Below, piece by piece: positions 4,967 through 13,248 of a stretch of 22,251 nucleotides of DNA. The notes below the pieces were generated by a model, which worked only from the letters and a program-made list of their open reading frames with translations, had not been told where the DNA came from and did not search any database. The first letter of the stretch is position 1; each line of letters starts with the position of its first letter. The DNA is taken from positions 19,437 through 41,687 of the forward strand of contig DDKQ01000107.1 of assembly GCA_002339355.1 (NCBI GenBank), given 5' to 3'. Source of the stretch: Candidatus Subteraquimicrobium carltonvillense (GTDB lineage: Bacteria; Actinomycetota; Aquicultoria; Subteraquimicrobiales; Subteraquimicrobiaceae). Made by a program: the position numbers and the translations under genes.

Positions 4967-6724
4967 TTGGCTTACATATCACTTTACCGAAAATGGCGCC
5001 CCCAAACTTTTGAAGAAGTAGTAGGCCAAGTGCATATCACGCGCACCCTTGCCAATGCCATCCAACAAAATCGAGTTGCCCACGCTTACCTATTTTGTGG
5101 ACCAAGGGGGACGGGCAAGACTACCGTAGCCAAAATCGTTGCCAAGGCTGTTAACTGCGCCGAAGGTCCCACCCCCACCCCCTGTAATAACTGTCATATT
5201 TGCGAGCAAATAACCAATGGTTCCTGTGTGGATGTCCTTGAAATAGATGCGGCTTCAAATCGAGGGATCGATGAAATTCGGAGCTTAAGGGAAAAGGTCC
5301 ATTTTGCCCCGACGGAGGGTCGGAAAAAGGTATATATCATAGACGAGGTTCATATGCTTACTCCGGAGGCATTTAATGCCCTCCTAAAAACACTCGAAGA
5401 GCCTCCCTCGCATGTGATATTCATTCTAGCTACCACCGAACCGCATAAGGTTCTTCCCACGATTCTCTCTCGGTGTCAGAAATTTGATTTCAGGCGCATC
5501 TTAGTTTCCGATATGGTCAAGCACCTTCGTCGAATCGCCGATGCAGAGGAGATAAAGATCAATGAAGCGGCCCTACCTTTAATCGCCAAGCAAGCCCAGG
5601 GATCCTTAAGGGATGCCATAGGAACTCTTGATCAACTTTCCTCCTTCACGGGGAAGAGTGTGAAAATGGATGATGTGACCACACTTTTGGGACTAATCGA
5701 TCTAGACCTTCTATTTGAAATTACGGATATCATATCCAGACGAGATATTACGGATGCCCTTTTCTTTGTAGATAGGCTGCTGGAGAGCGGAAGAGACATC
5801 AGGCAGTTTACAAAGGAACTCACGGAGTATTTTCGAAACCTTTTCTTGATTCAAAATGCCCATGACCCCGATGAGATCATAAATACCACACCCGAGTCCT
5901 TCGCCAGAATGCAGGCCCAGGTACATCACTTTCAGCCCTTTGAGGTAGTAAGATTCATGGAGATATTGTCTCAAGCTCATAATGAGATGCGGTGGAACCC
6001 CAATGCCCGATTGCTCTTGGAGATGGCACTGGTGAAAACGATAAAACTTGATGTCGGTCTGTCCTTGGAAGGTTTGCTTTATAGAATTGAGGAACTTGAG
6101 AAAAGGATACAGGATACAGGATACAAAATACAGAATGCGAAATTGCCTGGAGTTAGACACCAAGAGAACAAAGGCGAGATTGGCAAGATCAAGGATTTAA
6201 AACCTCAACAAGAAGATGTTGCCGGAGCCAGTGAAAGTAGAACTATTGTGAAAAAGGAGGTCAAACCCAATATTAAACAACCTGGGGCTGAAGGCAGGAA
6301 GGTGGACATAGAGAAGGTGAAAAGAGCTTGGCCGGTAATTTTGGAACGGGTCAAAAAGAAGAAAATTCCAACCTACGCTTTACTTTTGGAATGTAAGCCA
6401 TCCAAAGTTGAGGGTGAAGCAATAATCTTAGAGTTCAGTGAGGGAGCGAATTTCCATAAGAATGAAGTGGAAAAACCCCCTAATTTAGCAATTGTGCAGC
6501 AATCACTGAAGGAAATCTTGGAAGTCGATGTCGAGATTCTCTGTATGTTAGAGGAGAGAAAGGAGAAGGTTTCCACGCTTAAGGACGAAATCGATCAAAA
6601 GGATTCGTTGATGGATGGCTTACGGGATGATTCGGATGCGGAAGAACCCTCTGAATCCTCGATAGTGAAATTGGTTCAGGATAGTTTCGATGCCGAGGTC
6701 ATAGATGAATTTAAAGAAACATAA
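4967..6724 (+). CDS. dnaX: DNA polymerase III subunits gamma/tau
   Basis: DnaX is the ATPase of the clamp loader, which places the sliding clamp on primed DNA at the replication fork. The 585-residue protein has the Walker A motif GPRGTGKT (45-52), four zinc-binding cysteines (64, 73, 76, 79), Walker B with IIDEVHML (about 124-131), sensor 1 ATTEPHK, and the arginine-finger motif SRCQ. Conservation fades after about residue 380 into a charged linker, as is usual. The linker contains three tandem copies of a 7-bp repeat (6105-6125). The start is TTG 4967, with GAGGTG six bases upstream; the nearby ATG 4963 is out of frame. The stop overlaps a possible ybaB start by one base. No convincing slippery heptamer for gamma production was found. 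It leads the dnaX-ybaB-recR operon. Confidence 0.97.
   Translation: MAYISLYRKWRPQTFEEVVGQVHITRTLANAIQQNRVAHAYLFCGPRGTGKTTVAKIVAKAVNCAEGPTPTPCNNCHICEQITNGSCVDVLEIDAASNRGIDEIRSLREKVHFAPTEGRKKVYIIDEVHMLTPEAFNALLKTLEEPPSHVIFILATTEPHKVLPTILSRCQKFDFRRILVSDMVKHLRRIADAEEIKINEAALPLIAKQAQGSLRDAIGTLDQLSSFTGKSVKMDDVTTLLGLIDLDLLFEITDIISRRDITDALFFVDRLLESGRDIRQFTKELTEYFRNLFLIQNAHDPDEIINTTPESFARMQAQVHHFQPFEVVRFMEILSQAHNEMRWNPNARLLLEMALVKTIKLDVGLSLEGLLYRIEELEKRIQDTGYKIQNAKLPGVRHQENKGEIGKIKDLKPQQEDVAGASESRTIVKKEVKPNIKQPGAEGRKVDIEKVKRAWPVILERVKKKKIPTYALLLECKPSKVEGEAIILEFSEGANFHKNEVEKPPNLAIVQQSLKEILEVDVEILCMLEERKEKVSTLKDEIDQKDSLMDGLRDDSDAEEPSESSIVKLVQDSFDAEVIDEFKET
6105..6125 (+). repeat. Three tandem copies of a 7-bp unit inside dnaX
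   Basis: GGATACA is repeated three times without gaps (6105-6111, 6112-6118, 6119-6125), followed by the related AAATACAGAAT. It encodes part of the linker after the clamp-loader domains (reading RIQDTGYKIQNA). Because the unit is not a multiple of three, gain or loss of one copy would shift the frame and truncate the tau-like tail. Confidence 0.85.
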
Positions 6725-6741
6725 TGAAAAGAGGTGCCAAG

Positions 6742-7056
6742 GTGAAGGGAAATTATAGTACGATGCTCAAGCAAATTCAGAAAATGCGGGAGGAAATTGC
6801 CAAGATACAAGAGGAATTGGCAAAGGAGAGACTGGAAGTAAGTGCTGGTGGCGGGATGGTCACTGCGGTAGTCAATGGTCAGCAAGAGATATTGGGAATA
6901 AGGATAAATCCGGCTGCAGTGGATCCCAATGATGTTGAAATACTGGAGGAAATGATATTGGCTGCAGTCAATCAAGCCCTCCGCCAATCTCGGGATTTAG
7001 CGACGGAGAAAATGAGTCGGCTAACCGGGGGACTGAGCATCCCTGGACTCTTCTAA
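6742..7056 (+). CDS. ybaB: YbaB/EbfC-family nucleoid-associated protein
   Basis: A small DNA-binding protein of the YbaB/EbfC family, which forms homodimers and is often encoded between dnaX and recR, as here. The sequence has an N-terminal coiled helix (MLKQIQKMREEIAKIQEEL), the glycine-rich conserved core SAGGGMVTAVVNGQ, and the family end motif MSRLTGG followed by GLF. The preferred start is GTG 6742, which has AGAGGTG at good spacing and gives the family-typical MKGNYSTMLKQ beginning (104 residues). ATG 6724, overlapping the dnaX stop in TAATG, would add six residues and suggests translational coupling. The role is inferred as chromosome organisation or recombination support. Confidence 0.93.
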   Translation: MKGNYSTMLKQIQKMREEIAKIQEELAKERLEVSAGGGMVTAVVNGQQEILGIRINPAAVDPNDVEILEEMILAAVNQALRQSRDLATEKMSRLTGGLSIPGLF

Positions 7057-7091
7057 TCTCGTAACTCGAGCAAATTATCAAAGGTGATCAG

Positions 7092-7691
7092 ATGACGTAC
7101 TATGTCACACCCGTGGCGAATTTAATCGAAGAGCTGTCTAAGCTTCCGGGAATCGGACCAAAATCGGCTCAAAGACTCGCCTTTTATATGCTCAAGGCAC
7201 CTCCTGCAGATGTGAAAAAGCTCGCTGAAGCCATACTCAAGGTGAAGGAAAAGATAAAATTCTGCAAAATTTGTTTCAATGTCACGGACGAAGATATCTG
7301 CCAATATTGTCGAGATACCCCGCGAGACCGTTCAATCATCTGTGTGGTCGAAGAGCCAAGAGACATCGTAGCACTGGAAAAAACGGGGGAGTTTAAAGGG
7401 CTCTATCATGTGCTACACGGAGCGATCTCTCCCATTGAAGGCATCAGTCCTGAGGATATAAAGATTGGAGAACTTCTCAAGCGACTAAAGGGTCAGGAAG
7501 TAAAGGAGGTAGTCATCGCCACTAATCCCAACATCGAGGGCGAGGCTACAGCCATGTATCTCGCAAAATTAATTAAACCCCTGGGAGTGAAGGTAACCCG
7601 AATAGCCAGTGGGCTGCCCGTGGGGGGAGACCTGGAATACGCCGACGAGGTTACCTTGGGTAAGGCTCTCGAAGGAAGAAGGGAAATGTAG
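7092..7691 (+). CDS. recR: Recombination mediator RecR
   Basis: RecR works with RecO (and RecF) to load RecA onto SSB-coated single-stranded DNA during gap repair. The 199-residue protein contains the N-terminal helix-hairpin-helix (LSKLPGIGPKSAQRLA, about 15-30), a C4 zinc finger (cysteines 58, 61, 70, 73), and a Toprim domain with VVEEPRDI and the acidic region ATNPNIEGEATA. Length is standard. ATG 7092 has AAGGTG five bases upstream. It is the last gene of the dnaX-ybaB-recR group; an AT-rich stretch and a repeat element follow. Confidence 0.97.
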   Translation: MTYYVTPVANLIEELSKLPGIGPKSAQRLAFYMLKAPPADVKKLAEAILKVKEKIKFCKICFNVTDEDICQYCRDTPRDRSIICVVEEPRDIVALEKTGEFKGLYHVLHGAISPIEGISPEDIKIGELLKRLKGQEVKEVVIATNPNIEGEATAMYLAKLIKPLGVKVTRIASGLPVGGDLEYADEVTLGKALEGRREM

Positions 7692-7817
7692 ATACTGTCG
7701 GATATCCTTGAGTTCAAGCCACTGGCTGCTCAAACCAACCGCTCACTTAAATCTAAATGCTTTTTTGTATTATTGGGTATATTTTTTTATTTAGTCTGGA
7801 TGCTTTAGAGAATTTAT

Positions 7818-7955
7818 AGGGCTTCACAAAACTAAGCCCTTGATTTCACAGATTTCAAAACAAGATTACACAGATTAAACTACCTTGATAAATCGGTGTA
7901 ATCATTTTAAAGATCTGTGTAATCAATAGCCTGGAACGAATTTTGTGAAAGGCTG
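7818..7955. repeat. Nested palindromic repeat element upstream of the por operon
   Basis: Nested inverted repeats cover this stretch. Outer arms are TTCACAAAA (7823-7831) and TTTTGTGAA (7942-7950). Inner arms are GATTACACAGAT (7864-7875) and ATCTGTGTAATC (7913-7924), with an extra near-copy ATCGGTGTAATC at 7892-7903. A short hairpin AGGGCTT / AAGCCCT (7818-7840) sits at its left end and could serve as a weak terminator for recR. Repeats built on CACAGATT/TGTGTAATC recur between genes in various bacteria, so this is probably one member of a dispersed non-coding family. The rest of the recR-por gap (7692-7817) is AT-rich with nothing else recognised. Confidence 0.6.
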
Positions 7956-7986
7956 TTAGAGGATTTATCTTTGGAGGTGATAGGAT

Positions 7987-8559
7987 GTGGAGAGACTTGT
8001 GGAGATAAGGTGGCATGGGAGGGGAGGTCAAGGAGCGGTTACTGCAGCCAAATTTCTAGCCGAAGCGGCTTTAGCCGAAGGGAAATACGTCCAGGCTTTC
8101 CCCGAATATGGACCGGAGAGGATGGGTGCACCCATTCAGGCTTTCACTCGTCTCTCTTCGGATCCCATCCGCACTTACTGCAGCATAGAAAATCCGAAAG
8201 TTGTGGTTGTTTTAGATCCTACCCTTCTCAATGTCATTGACGTTGCTCAAGGATTGGTCGAGGACGGCGTCCTCATAGTGAACACGCCTGAACCACCTTC
8301 CAAGGTCAAGGAAAGACTCGGTTTAGAAAAAGCGAAAGTTTACACCGTCGACGCTTTGACCATCGCTCATGAGGAATTGGGAAGACCCATCCCGAACAGC
8401 CCCATGATCGGTGCCCTCATCAAGGCCACCGAAGTTCTGGATCTCCGGAGCGCAACGGAGCATTTCCAGGAGGTATTTGCGGATAAGTTCTCGCCGAAAG
8501 TCATCGAGGGGAACGTCAAAGCCATTCGGCGAGCTTTTGAGGAGGTGAAGAGCGGATGA
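7987..8559 (+). CDS. porC: Pyruvate:ferredoxin oxidoreductase, gamma subunit
   Basis: The gamma subunit of a four-subunit 2-oxoacid:ferredoxin oxidoreductase, which oxidises pyruvate with CoA to acetyl-CoA and CO2 and reduces ferredoxin in the cytoplasm. The 190-residue protein begins with the family signature IRWHGRGGQGAVTAAKFLAE and carries the conserved PEYGPERMGAPI segment. Start is GTG 7987, with GGAGGTG seven bases upstream. The end overlaps the start of the delta gene by four bases (ATGA type). Gene order gamma-delta-alpha-beta matches the archaeal/Thermotoga-type enzyme. Specificity for pyruvate over 2-oxoisovalerate or another 2-oxoacid is inferred, not proven. Confidence 0.93.
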   Translation: MERLVEIRWHGRGGQGAVTAAKFLAEAALAEGKYVQAFPEYGPERMGAPIQAFTRLSSDPIRTYCSIENPKVVVVLDPTLLNVIDVAQGLVEDGVLIVNTPEPPSKVKERLGLEKAKVYTVDALTIAHEELGRPIPNSPMIGALIKATEVLDLRSATEHFQEVFADKFSPKVIEGNVKAIRRAFEEVKSG

Positions 8560-8846
8560 AAGAATGGCGCGCGGAGAAGCTGATGCCCGGTGCGCTAATC
8601 CCCTTAGGTGGAACGGCTCGATGGTATAAAACGGGAAGTTGGCGTTCGGAGCACCCAGTATGGAACGAGGAGACCTGCAAACAATGTCTCATCTGTTGGA
8701 TTTACTGTCCCGATGGAGCGATCAAGGTTAAGGAGGGAAAGGTGATTGGGATAGACTATGATTATTGCAAGGGCTGTGGAATTTGCGAGGTTGAATGCCC
8801 ACCAGAGGCCATAAAGATGGCGGAAGGCGGTGAGCCAGATGGCTAA
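8556..8846 (+). CDS. porD: Pyruvate:ferredoxin oxidoreductase, delta subunit (2[4Fe-4S])
   Basis: The 96-residue electron-transfer subunit passes electrons from the catalytic subunits to ferredoxin. It holds two classical [4Fe-4S] motifs: cysteines 41, 44, 47, 51 (CKQCLICWIYC) and 71, 74, 77, 81 (CKGCGICEVEC). The N-terminal region ending in WRSEHPVWNEETC is typical of the delta subunit. ATG 8556 overlaps the end of porC, and the stop overlaps the start of porA, so translation of the operon is coupled. Confidence 0.93.
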   Translation: MKEWRAEKLMPGALIPLGGTARWYKTGSWRSEHPVWNEETCKQCLICWIYCPDGAIKVKEGKVIGIDYDYCKGCGICEVECPPEAIKMAEGGEPDG

Positions 8847-10047
8847 AATTACTGGAAAGATTGTAGCCATCACCGGGAATGCCGCCGTTGCTCAAGGGAT
8901 GAGGCAGATAAATCCCGACGTCGTGGCGGCTTATCCCATTACACCCCAGACCGATATCGCTGAGGAGTTCGCCACTTTCGTGGCTGATGGGTTGGTGGAT
9001 ACGGAGTATATTGCGGTTGAAAGTGAGCATTCGGCTATGAGCGCTTGCCTGGGAGCCGCGGCCGCGGGAGCCAGGGTCATGACGGCAACTTCATCTCAAG
9101 GCTTGGCCTTGATGTGGGAAATCCTTTATATCGCCTCTGGCATGAGATTCCCCATAGTCATGACCAATGTCAACCGTTGCTTGAGCGCCCCCATAAATAT
9201 CCATTGCGACCACTCAGACAGTATGGGAGCCAGGGATTCCGGCTGGATTCAGATCTATTCTGAAAGCGCTCAGGAGGCATATGACAATATAATTCAAGCC
9301 GTTCGAATTGGTGAGGATGAGAAGGTGCGCCTCCCGGTCATGGTGAATATGGATGGCTTCATCGTCAGCCACAGCATTGAGCGCGTTGAACTTCTCGAGG
9401 ACGAGAGTGTGAAAAACTTCGTTGGGGAGTACAAACCATCTTTCTCTTTACTCGATGTTGAGCATCCCGTAACCTTTGGACCCTTTGATGGTCTCGGTGG
9501 TTTTTATTTCGAGCATAAGCTGGCTCAAATCGAGGCCATGGAGCGCTCTAGGGAGGTCATTTTGAGGATTGGCAGGGAATTCGGAGCCCTTTCTGGTAGG
9601 GAGTATGGATTCTTTGAGAAGTACAGATTAGATGATGCTGAGGTCGCAGTGATTGTCTTGAATTCGGCGGCGGGAACGAGCAAGCATACCGTAGACATGA
9701 TGAGAAGAGAAGGTCATCCGGTTGGTGTTCTTAAGTTGCGCATCTTTAGACCCTTCCCCACCCGGGAACTCTGTGAGGCTTTGCGGCATCTCAGGGCTGT
9801 AGCGGTGCTGGATCGAGCGACCTCACCTGGTACCACCGGTCCTCTCTTTGGTGAGGTGAAAGCGGCCCTTTATGATCTGGGAAAACGACCGCTAGTGGTC
9901 AATTTCATCTACGGTTTGGGTGGCAGAGAATTTAAACCCGAGCACATAAGATGTGCCTTTGAAGCTCTTCTTGAGATATCCAAGAAAGGGAAGGTGGAGA
10001 AGCCCCTTGATTACCTAGGGCTCAAAGAAGTGGAGGTGATCTCATGA
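8839..10047 (+). CDS. porA: Pyruvate:ferredoxin oxidoreductase, alpha subunit
   Basis: Alpha subunit carrying the pyrimidine-binding side of the thiamine pyrophosphate site. It has the conserved AAYPITPQTDIAEEFA near the N-terminus, the ESEHSAMSACLGAAAAGAR segment with the catalytic-region glutamate, TATSSQGLALM, and the C-terminal domain ending in the PLVVNFIYGLGGRE segment. ATG 8839 gives 402 residues; GTG 8830, three codons earlier, is also open. A GGCGGTG stretch five bases before the ATG supports 8839. It overlaps porD by eight bases and porB by four. Confidence 0.94.
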   Translation: MAKITGKIVAITGNAAVAQGMRQINPDVVAAYPITPQTDIAEEFATFVADGLVDTEYIAVESEHSAMSACLGAAAAGARVMTATSSQGLALMWEILYIASGMRFPIVMTNVNRCLSAPINIHCDHSDSMGARDSGWIQIYSESAQEAYDNIIQAVRIGEDEKVRLPVMVNMDGFIVSHSIERVELLEDESVKNFVGEYKPSFSLLDVEHPVTFGPFDGLGGFYFEHKLAQIEAMERSREVILRIGREFGALSGREYGFFEKYRLDDAEVAVIVLNSAAGTSKHTVDMMRREGHPVGVLKLRIFRPFPTRELCEALRHLRAVAVLDRATSPGTTGPLFGEVKAALYDLGKRPLVVNFIYGLGGREFKPEHIRCAFEALLEISKKGKVEKPLDYLGLKEVEVIS

Positions 10048-11945
10048 GCATCAAGGAATTGTCCTTAAGGGAGGAGAGGTTCACCTCTGGGCATAGGCTT
10101 TGCGCCGGCTGTGGAGCCACGATCGTTGTTAGACAGGTGCTAATGGCCACCGAAAAACCCGTGGTCGTCTGCTGTCCCACGGGCTGCCTTGAAGTTTCCA
10201 CGACGATCTATCCTTCAACCGCTTGGGGAGTTCCCTATATTCACAATGCTTTCGAGAACGCCGCGGCGACCTTAAGCGGTGCCGAATCGGCTTATAGGGT
10301 CCTAATGAGAAGAGGAAAGATAGATAAAAAGGATATAAGATTCGCTGTTTTCGGTGGAGATGGTGGCACCTACGACATCGGTCTCCAAGCTCTCTCAGGA
10401 GTCCTTGAGAGAGGACATCGACTTGTTTATGTCTGCTATGACAATCAAGCGTATATGAATTGTCTGAGCACCTCTTGTTTAATAATGACTGAAAATGGGC
10501 TTAAGAGAATAACCGAGGTAAAAGAGGGAGATAAAATACATGCTTTTGACCAAAAGACCCATCAGTTAGTTTTGAGAAGATGCACTGGTGTATTTGATAA
10601 CGGAATAAGGGAGGTTTATGAAGTTGAAACCTTACACCATTCAATAAAAGCAACTGCAAATCATCCCTTTTTAGTTTTAAAAAGAAATGGTAGAGGTAGA
10701 AGAAATACCTTTGTCTGGAAAACATTGGCAGAAATCAAGGTCGGAGATGAAGTTGTCGTTTTAAAAAATTTACATGGAGGCAAACCGTTTAAATTTAATT
10801 TTAGAAAGACCGAAAAAGGAGATTATAAGGTAAATCGGGTAAATGAGATTAATATACCAGAATATTCTAGCCCCGACTTGATGAAATATTTAGGTATATA
10901 TGTTGGTGATGGCTGGGTAAGGACTGAAAAGAAAGAGACAGGATTTGCACTACCTAAGAATTCTAAGGCAAGAAAGACCTTAGTTAATCTGCATTCAAAG
11001 ATTTTTGGAAGTAAAATAAGAAGCGATGATGCATATGTTTATGTAGACTCTGTAAACCTTGCAAGATTTATTGGCTGTTTAGGCTTTGGTCAAGGGGCAA
11101 AAAATAAGAAAATACCCGGATGGGTATTTACTTTACCAAAAGAAGAAAAGGAGAATTTTGTTCGGGGATTAATGCTATCAGATGGCTACAAAATAGGAGG
11201 AAGTTTCCGATACGTTTCTGCAAGTGGGGAACTTCTTAGAACCTTAAGATTGCTGCTTCAAACTACAGGCTTTAGAGTTGGGAAAATTCACTGGCAAAAG
11301 AAAAAGAAAGGCATAGAAAATAAATATTTTGACACTGAAAAAATAAAAAATATAAGATTAGCAGGATGTGAGCCTACTTTAGATTTAAGAGTAGAGGATG
11401 AGCATAATTTCATTGCCGATGGAATTGTAGTCCACAATACTGGAATACAACGCTCAAGCGCCACACCTTTGGGAGCATGGACCACAACCTCTCCTGTGGG
11501 CAAGGTGATACCGGGCAAGACGCAAAACCGGAAGGATCTGACAGCCTGTGTAGCCGCACATAACATTCCCTATGTGGCGCAGGCTTCCCCCAGTCACTGG
11601 CGGGATTTGGTCACCAAGGCTGAGAAGGCTTTCAATGCCCAAGGACCCGCTTTTTTGAATATCTTGGCTCCCTGTCCTCGAGGCTGGCGATATCCCACGA
11701 ATCAGACGATAAGGATGGCTAGACTCGCCGTGGAAACCTGCTTCTGGCCCCTTTATGAAGTAGAAAATGGCAACTGGAGGTTGACGCATAAACCCAGGGA
11801 GAAGAAACCTCTCGTGGAATGGCTCAAACCCCAAGGCAGATTCAAACATTTATTTAAACCAGAAAATCAGCACGTCATCGAGGAATTTCAAACTAAAGTC
11901 GACGAGGATTGGAATAGCTTGCTGAAGAGATGCCAAATCGAATAA
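10044..11945 (+). CDS. porB: Pyruvate:ferredoxin oxidoreductase, beta subunit, interrupted by an intein
   Basis: Beta subunit binding the diphosphate end of thiamine pyrophosphate and a [4Fe-4S] cluster. The precursor has 633 residues. Residues 1-139 and 466-633 are PorB and join to 307 residues, the usual length. Residues 140-465 are an intein. The N-extein has the cluster cysteines in LCAGCGA (20, 23) and PTGC (48) and the cofactor motif GDGGTYDIG (105-113). The C-extein starts TGIQRSSATPLGAWTTT, so the ligated product restores YDNQAYMNTGIQ, the conserved second half of the cofactor motif. The enzyme should need splicing to be active because the insertion splits this site. Start ATG 10044 overlaps porA. 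No clear terminator follows before lysC. Confidence 0.95.
   Translation: MSIKELSLREERFTSGHRLCAGCGATIVVRQVLMATEKPVVVCCPTGCLEVSTTIYPSTAWGVPYIHNAFENAAATLSGAESAYRVLMRRGKIDKKDIRFAVFGGDGGTYDIGLQALSGVLERGHRLVYVCYDNQAYMNCLSTSCLIMTENGLKRITEVKEGDKIHAFDQKTHQLVLRRCTGVFDNGIREVYEVETLHHSIKATANHPFLVLKRNGRGRRNTFVWKTLAEIKVGDEVVVLKNLHGGKPFKFNFRKTEKGDYKVNRVNEINIPEYSSPDLMKYLGIYVGDGWVRTEKKETGFALPKNSKARKTLVNLHSKIFGSKIRSDDAYVYVDSVNLARFIGCLGFGQGAKNKKIPGWVFTLPKEEKENFVRGLMLSDGYKIGGSFRYVSASGELLRTLRLLLQTTGFRVGKIHWQKKKKGIENKYFDTEKIKNIRLAGCEPTLDLRVEDEHNFIADGIVVHNTGIQRSSATPLGAWTTTSPVGKVIPGKTQNRKDLTACVAAHNIPYVAQASPSHWRDLVTKAEKAFNAQGPAFLNILAPCPRGWRYPTNQTIRMARLAVETCFWPLYEVENGNWRLTHKPREKKPLVEWLKPQGRFKHLFKPENQHVIEEFQTKVDEDWNSLLKRCQIE
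10461..11438 (+). mobile_element. Intein with LAGLIDADG homing endonuclease in PorB
   Basis: A complete in-frame intein of 326 residues. Block A is CLSTSCLIMTENG with Cys1. Block B is TANHPFLV with the TxxH histidine. The endonuclease has both LAGLIDADG motifs, LGIYVGDGWV and GLMLSDGYKI, each with its catalytic aspartate. Blocks F/G are LDLRVEDEHNFIADG and VVHN, with the penultimate His and terminal Asn. The +1 residue of the C-extein is Thr, an accepted nucleophile. All splicing and endonuclease residues that can be checked are intact, so it should splice and may still home. It is more AT-rich than its host gene: 17 of 60 bases are G/C at 11281-11340 against 32 of 60 at 11641-11700 in the C-extein. 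Confidence 0.96.
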
Positions 11946-11953
11946 CACCTTCC

Positions 11954-11982
11954 TTGCTCTACCGCCCTCCGATTGCTAAAAT
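11954..11982 (+). promoter_or_regulatory. Promoter of lysC-asd
   Basis: TTGCTC (11954-11959) and TAAAAT (11977-11982) are separated by 17 bases, with an upstream TG making an extended -10. The expected start of transcription is about 20 bases before the lysC start, leaving no room for a lysine riboswitch. Confidence 0.6.
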
Positions 11983-12009
11983 AGCTGTGAACTTAATGGA
12001 GGGATGAAG

Positions 12010-13248
12010 TTGGGCATCATTGTGCAAAAATACGGTGGAACTTCGGTTGCCGATACCGAACGTCTTAAAAATGTAGCCAATCGCATAGTCAAAACAAAGG
12101 AGCGGGGGAATGCGGTTGTAGTTGTGGTATCTGCTTTGGGTGGAACCACGGACGAACTCCTGAAAATGGCCTATGAGATCACTCCCACCCCTCCCGAGCG
12201 AGAATTGGACATGCTCTTGGCCACGGGGGAACAAGTCTCCATTGCCCTTTTAAGCATGGCCATTAACGCTCTAGGGTACGATGCCATCTCATTCACCGGT
12301 CCTCAAGTTGGGATCCTCACGGATACGACTCACACCAAGGCTAAAATAATGGACATAAGAACCGAACGCATCCTCGACGAGATAAAAAAGGGAAGGATTG
12401 TCATCGTCGCAGGCTTTCAGGGTGTCACCGTGGATCAAGATATCACCACCTTGGGAAGGGGTGGATCGGATACCACAGCCGTAGCTTTAGCCGCCAGGCT
12501 CAAGGCGGATGTGTGTGAGATTTGCACGGACGTGGATGGTGTGTATACCGCCGACCCTTGGTTGGTGCCCGATGCCCGAAAGCTCCCCGTCATCTCCTAC
12601 GAAGAGATGCTCGAACTGGCGGCGAGTGGTGCTAAAGTGCTGCAGCTTCGGGCGGTTGAGTACGGTAGAAATTATGGTGTCTTGATCCATGTTCGATCCA
12701 GCTTTTCAGATGAAGCGGGAACTTTGGTAAGGGAGGTAGACCAAATGATGGAGAGGGCTATAATCAGCGGAGTCGCTTGTGACATCGGAGAAGCCAAAGT
12801 CACCATCCGAGATGTCCCCGACAGACCTGGAATCGCTGCCAAGGTTTTTAAGGCTTTGGCGGATGCTAATATCAACGTGGATATGATCATTCAAAACGTG
12901 AGCGAAAAGGGTTTCACCGATATTTCCTTCACCGTGGTCAAGGAGGATTTAACGAGGGTTGGGCGGGCTTTGGAATCCATAGTCGAGGAACTCAAGGCCC
13001 GAGGTCCTTATTACGATGAGAATATCGCCAAGGTTTCCCTGGTGGGAGCGGGAATGAAGACTCACCCGGGAGTAGCCGCCGATATGTTCAGCGCTCTTGC
13101 TGAGGAAAATATCAATATTCAAATGATCAGCACTTCTTCCATCAAAATCTCTTGCGTAGTCGATGCCAAGGAGGTTGAGAGAGCGGTGAAGGCCGTCCAT
13201 AAGAAATTTAATCTCGGTAAGGAGGCAGTAATTTGTGAAGGAGTATAA
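12010..13248 (+). CDS. lysC: Aspartate kinase
   Basis: LysC phosphorylates aspartate with ATP, the first step towards lysine, threonine, methionine and diaminopimelate. The roughly 412-residue protein has the kinase signature VQKYGGTSV at its start, the conserved FQGV and TLGRGGSDTTAVALAA segments, and two C-terminal ACT domains for amino-acid feedback (from about residue 260 and about 340). Length fits the monofunctional aspartokinase II type. An ATG at 12004 directly abuts the GGAGGG sequence (11998-12003), too close for initiation; TTG 12010 has ideal spacing and is preferred, though the difference is only two residues. The gene overlaps asd by 14 bases. Confidence 0.96.
   Translation: MGIIVQKYGGTSVADTERLKNVANRIVKTKERGNAVVVVVSALGGTTDELLKMAYEITPTPPERELDMLLATGEQVSIALLSMAINALGYDAISFTGPQVGILTDTTHTKAKIMDIRTERILDEIKKGRIVIVAGFQGVTVDQDITTLGRGGSDTTAVALAARLKADVCEICTDVDGVYTADPWLVPDARKLPVISYEEMLELAASGAKVLQLRAVEYGRNYGVLIHVRSSFSDEAGTLVREVDQMMERAIISGVACDIGEAKVTIRDVPDRPGIAAKVFKALADANINVDMIIQNVSEKGFTDISFTVVKEDLTRVGRALESIVEELKARGPYYDENIAKVSLVGAGMKTHPGVAADMFSALAEENINIQMISTSSIKISCVVDAKEVERAVKAVHKKFNLGKEAVICEGV

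Noticed and set aside
6244..6262. Possible dnaX slippery site (GAAAAAG followed by GAGG)
   Set aside because: The heptamer does not fit the X XXY YYZ rule in the reading frame, and no suitable hairpin was seen after it.
11996..12007. Three-codon ORF overlapping the lysC start
   Set aside because: It arises from the ribosome binding sequence itself (ATGGAGGGATGA) and is probably incidental.
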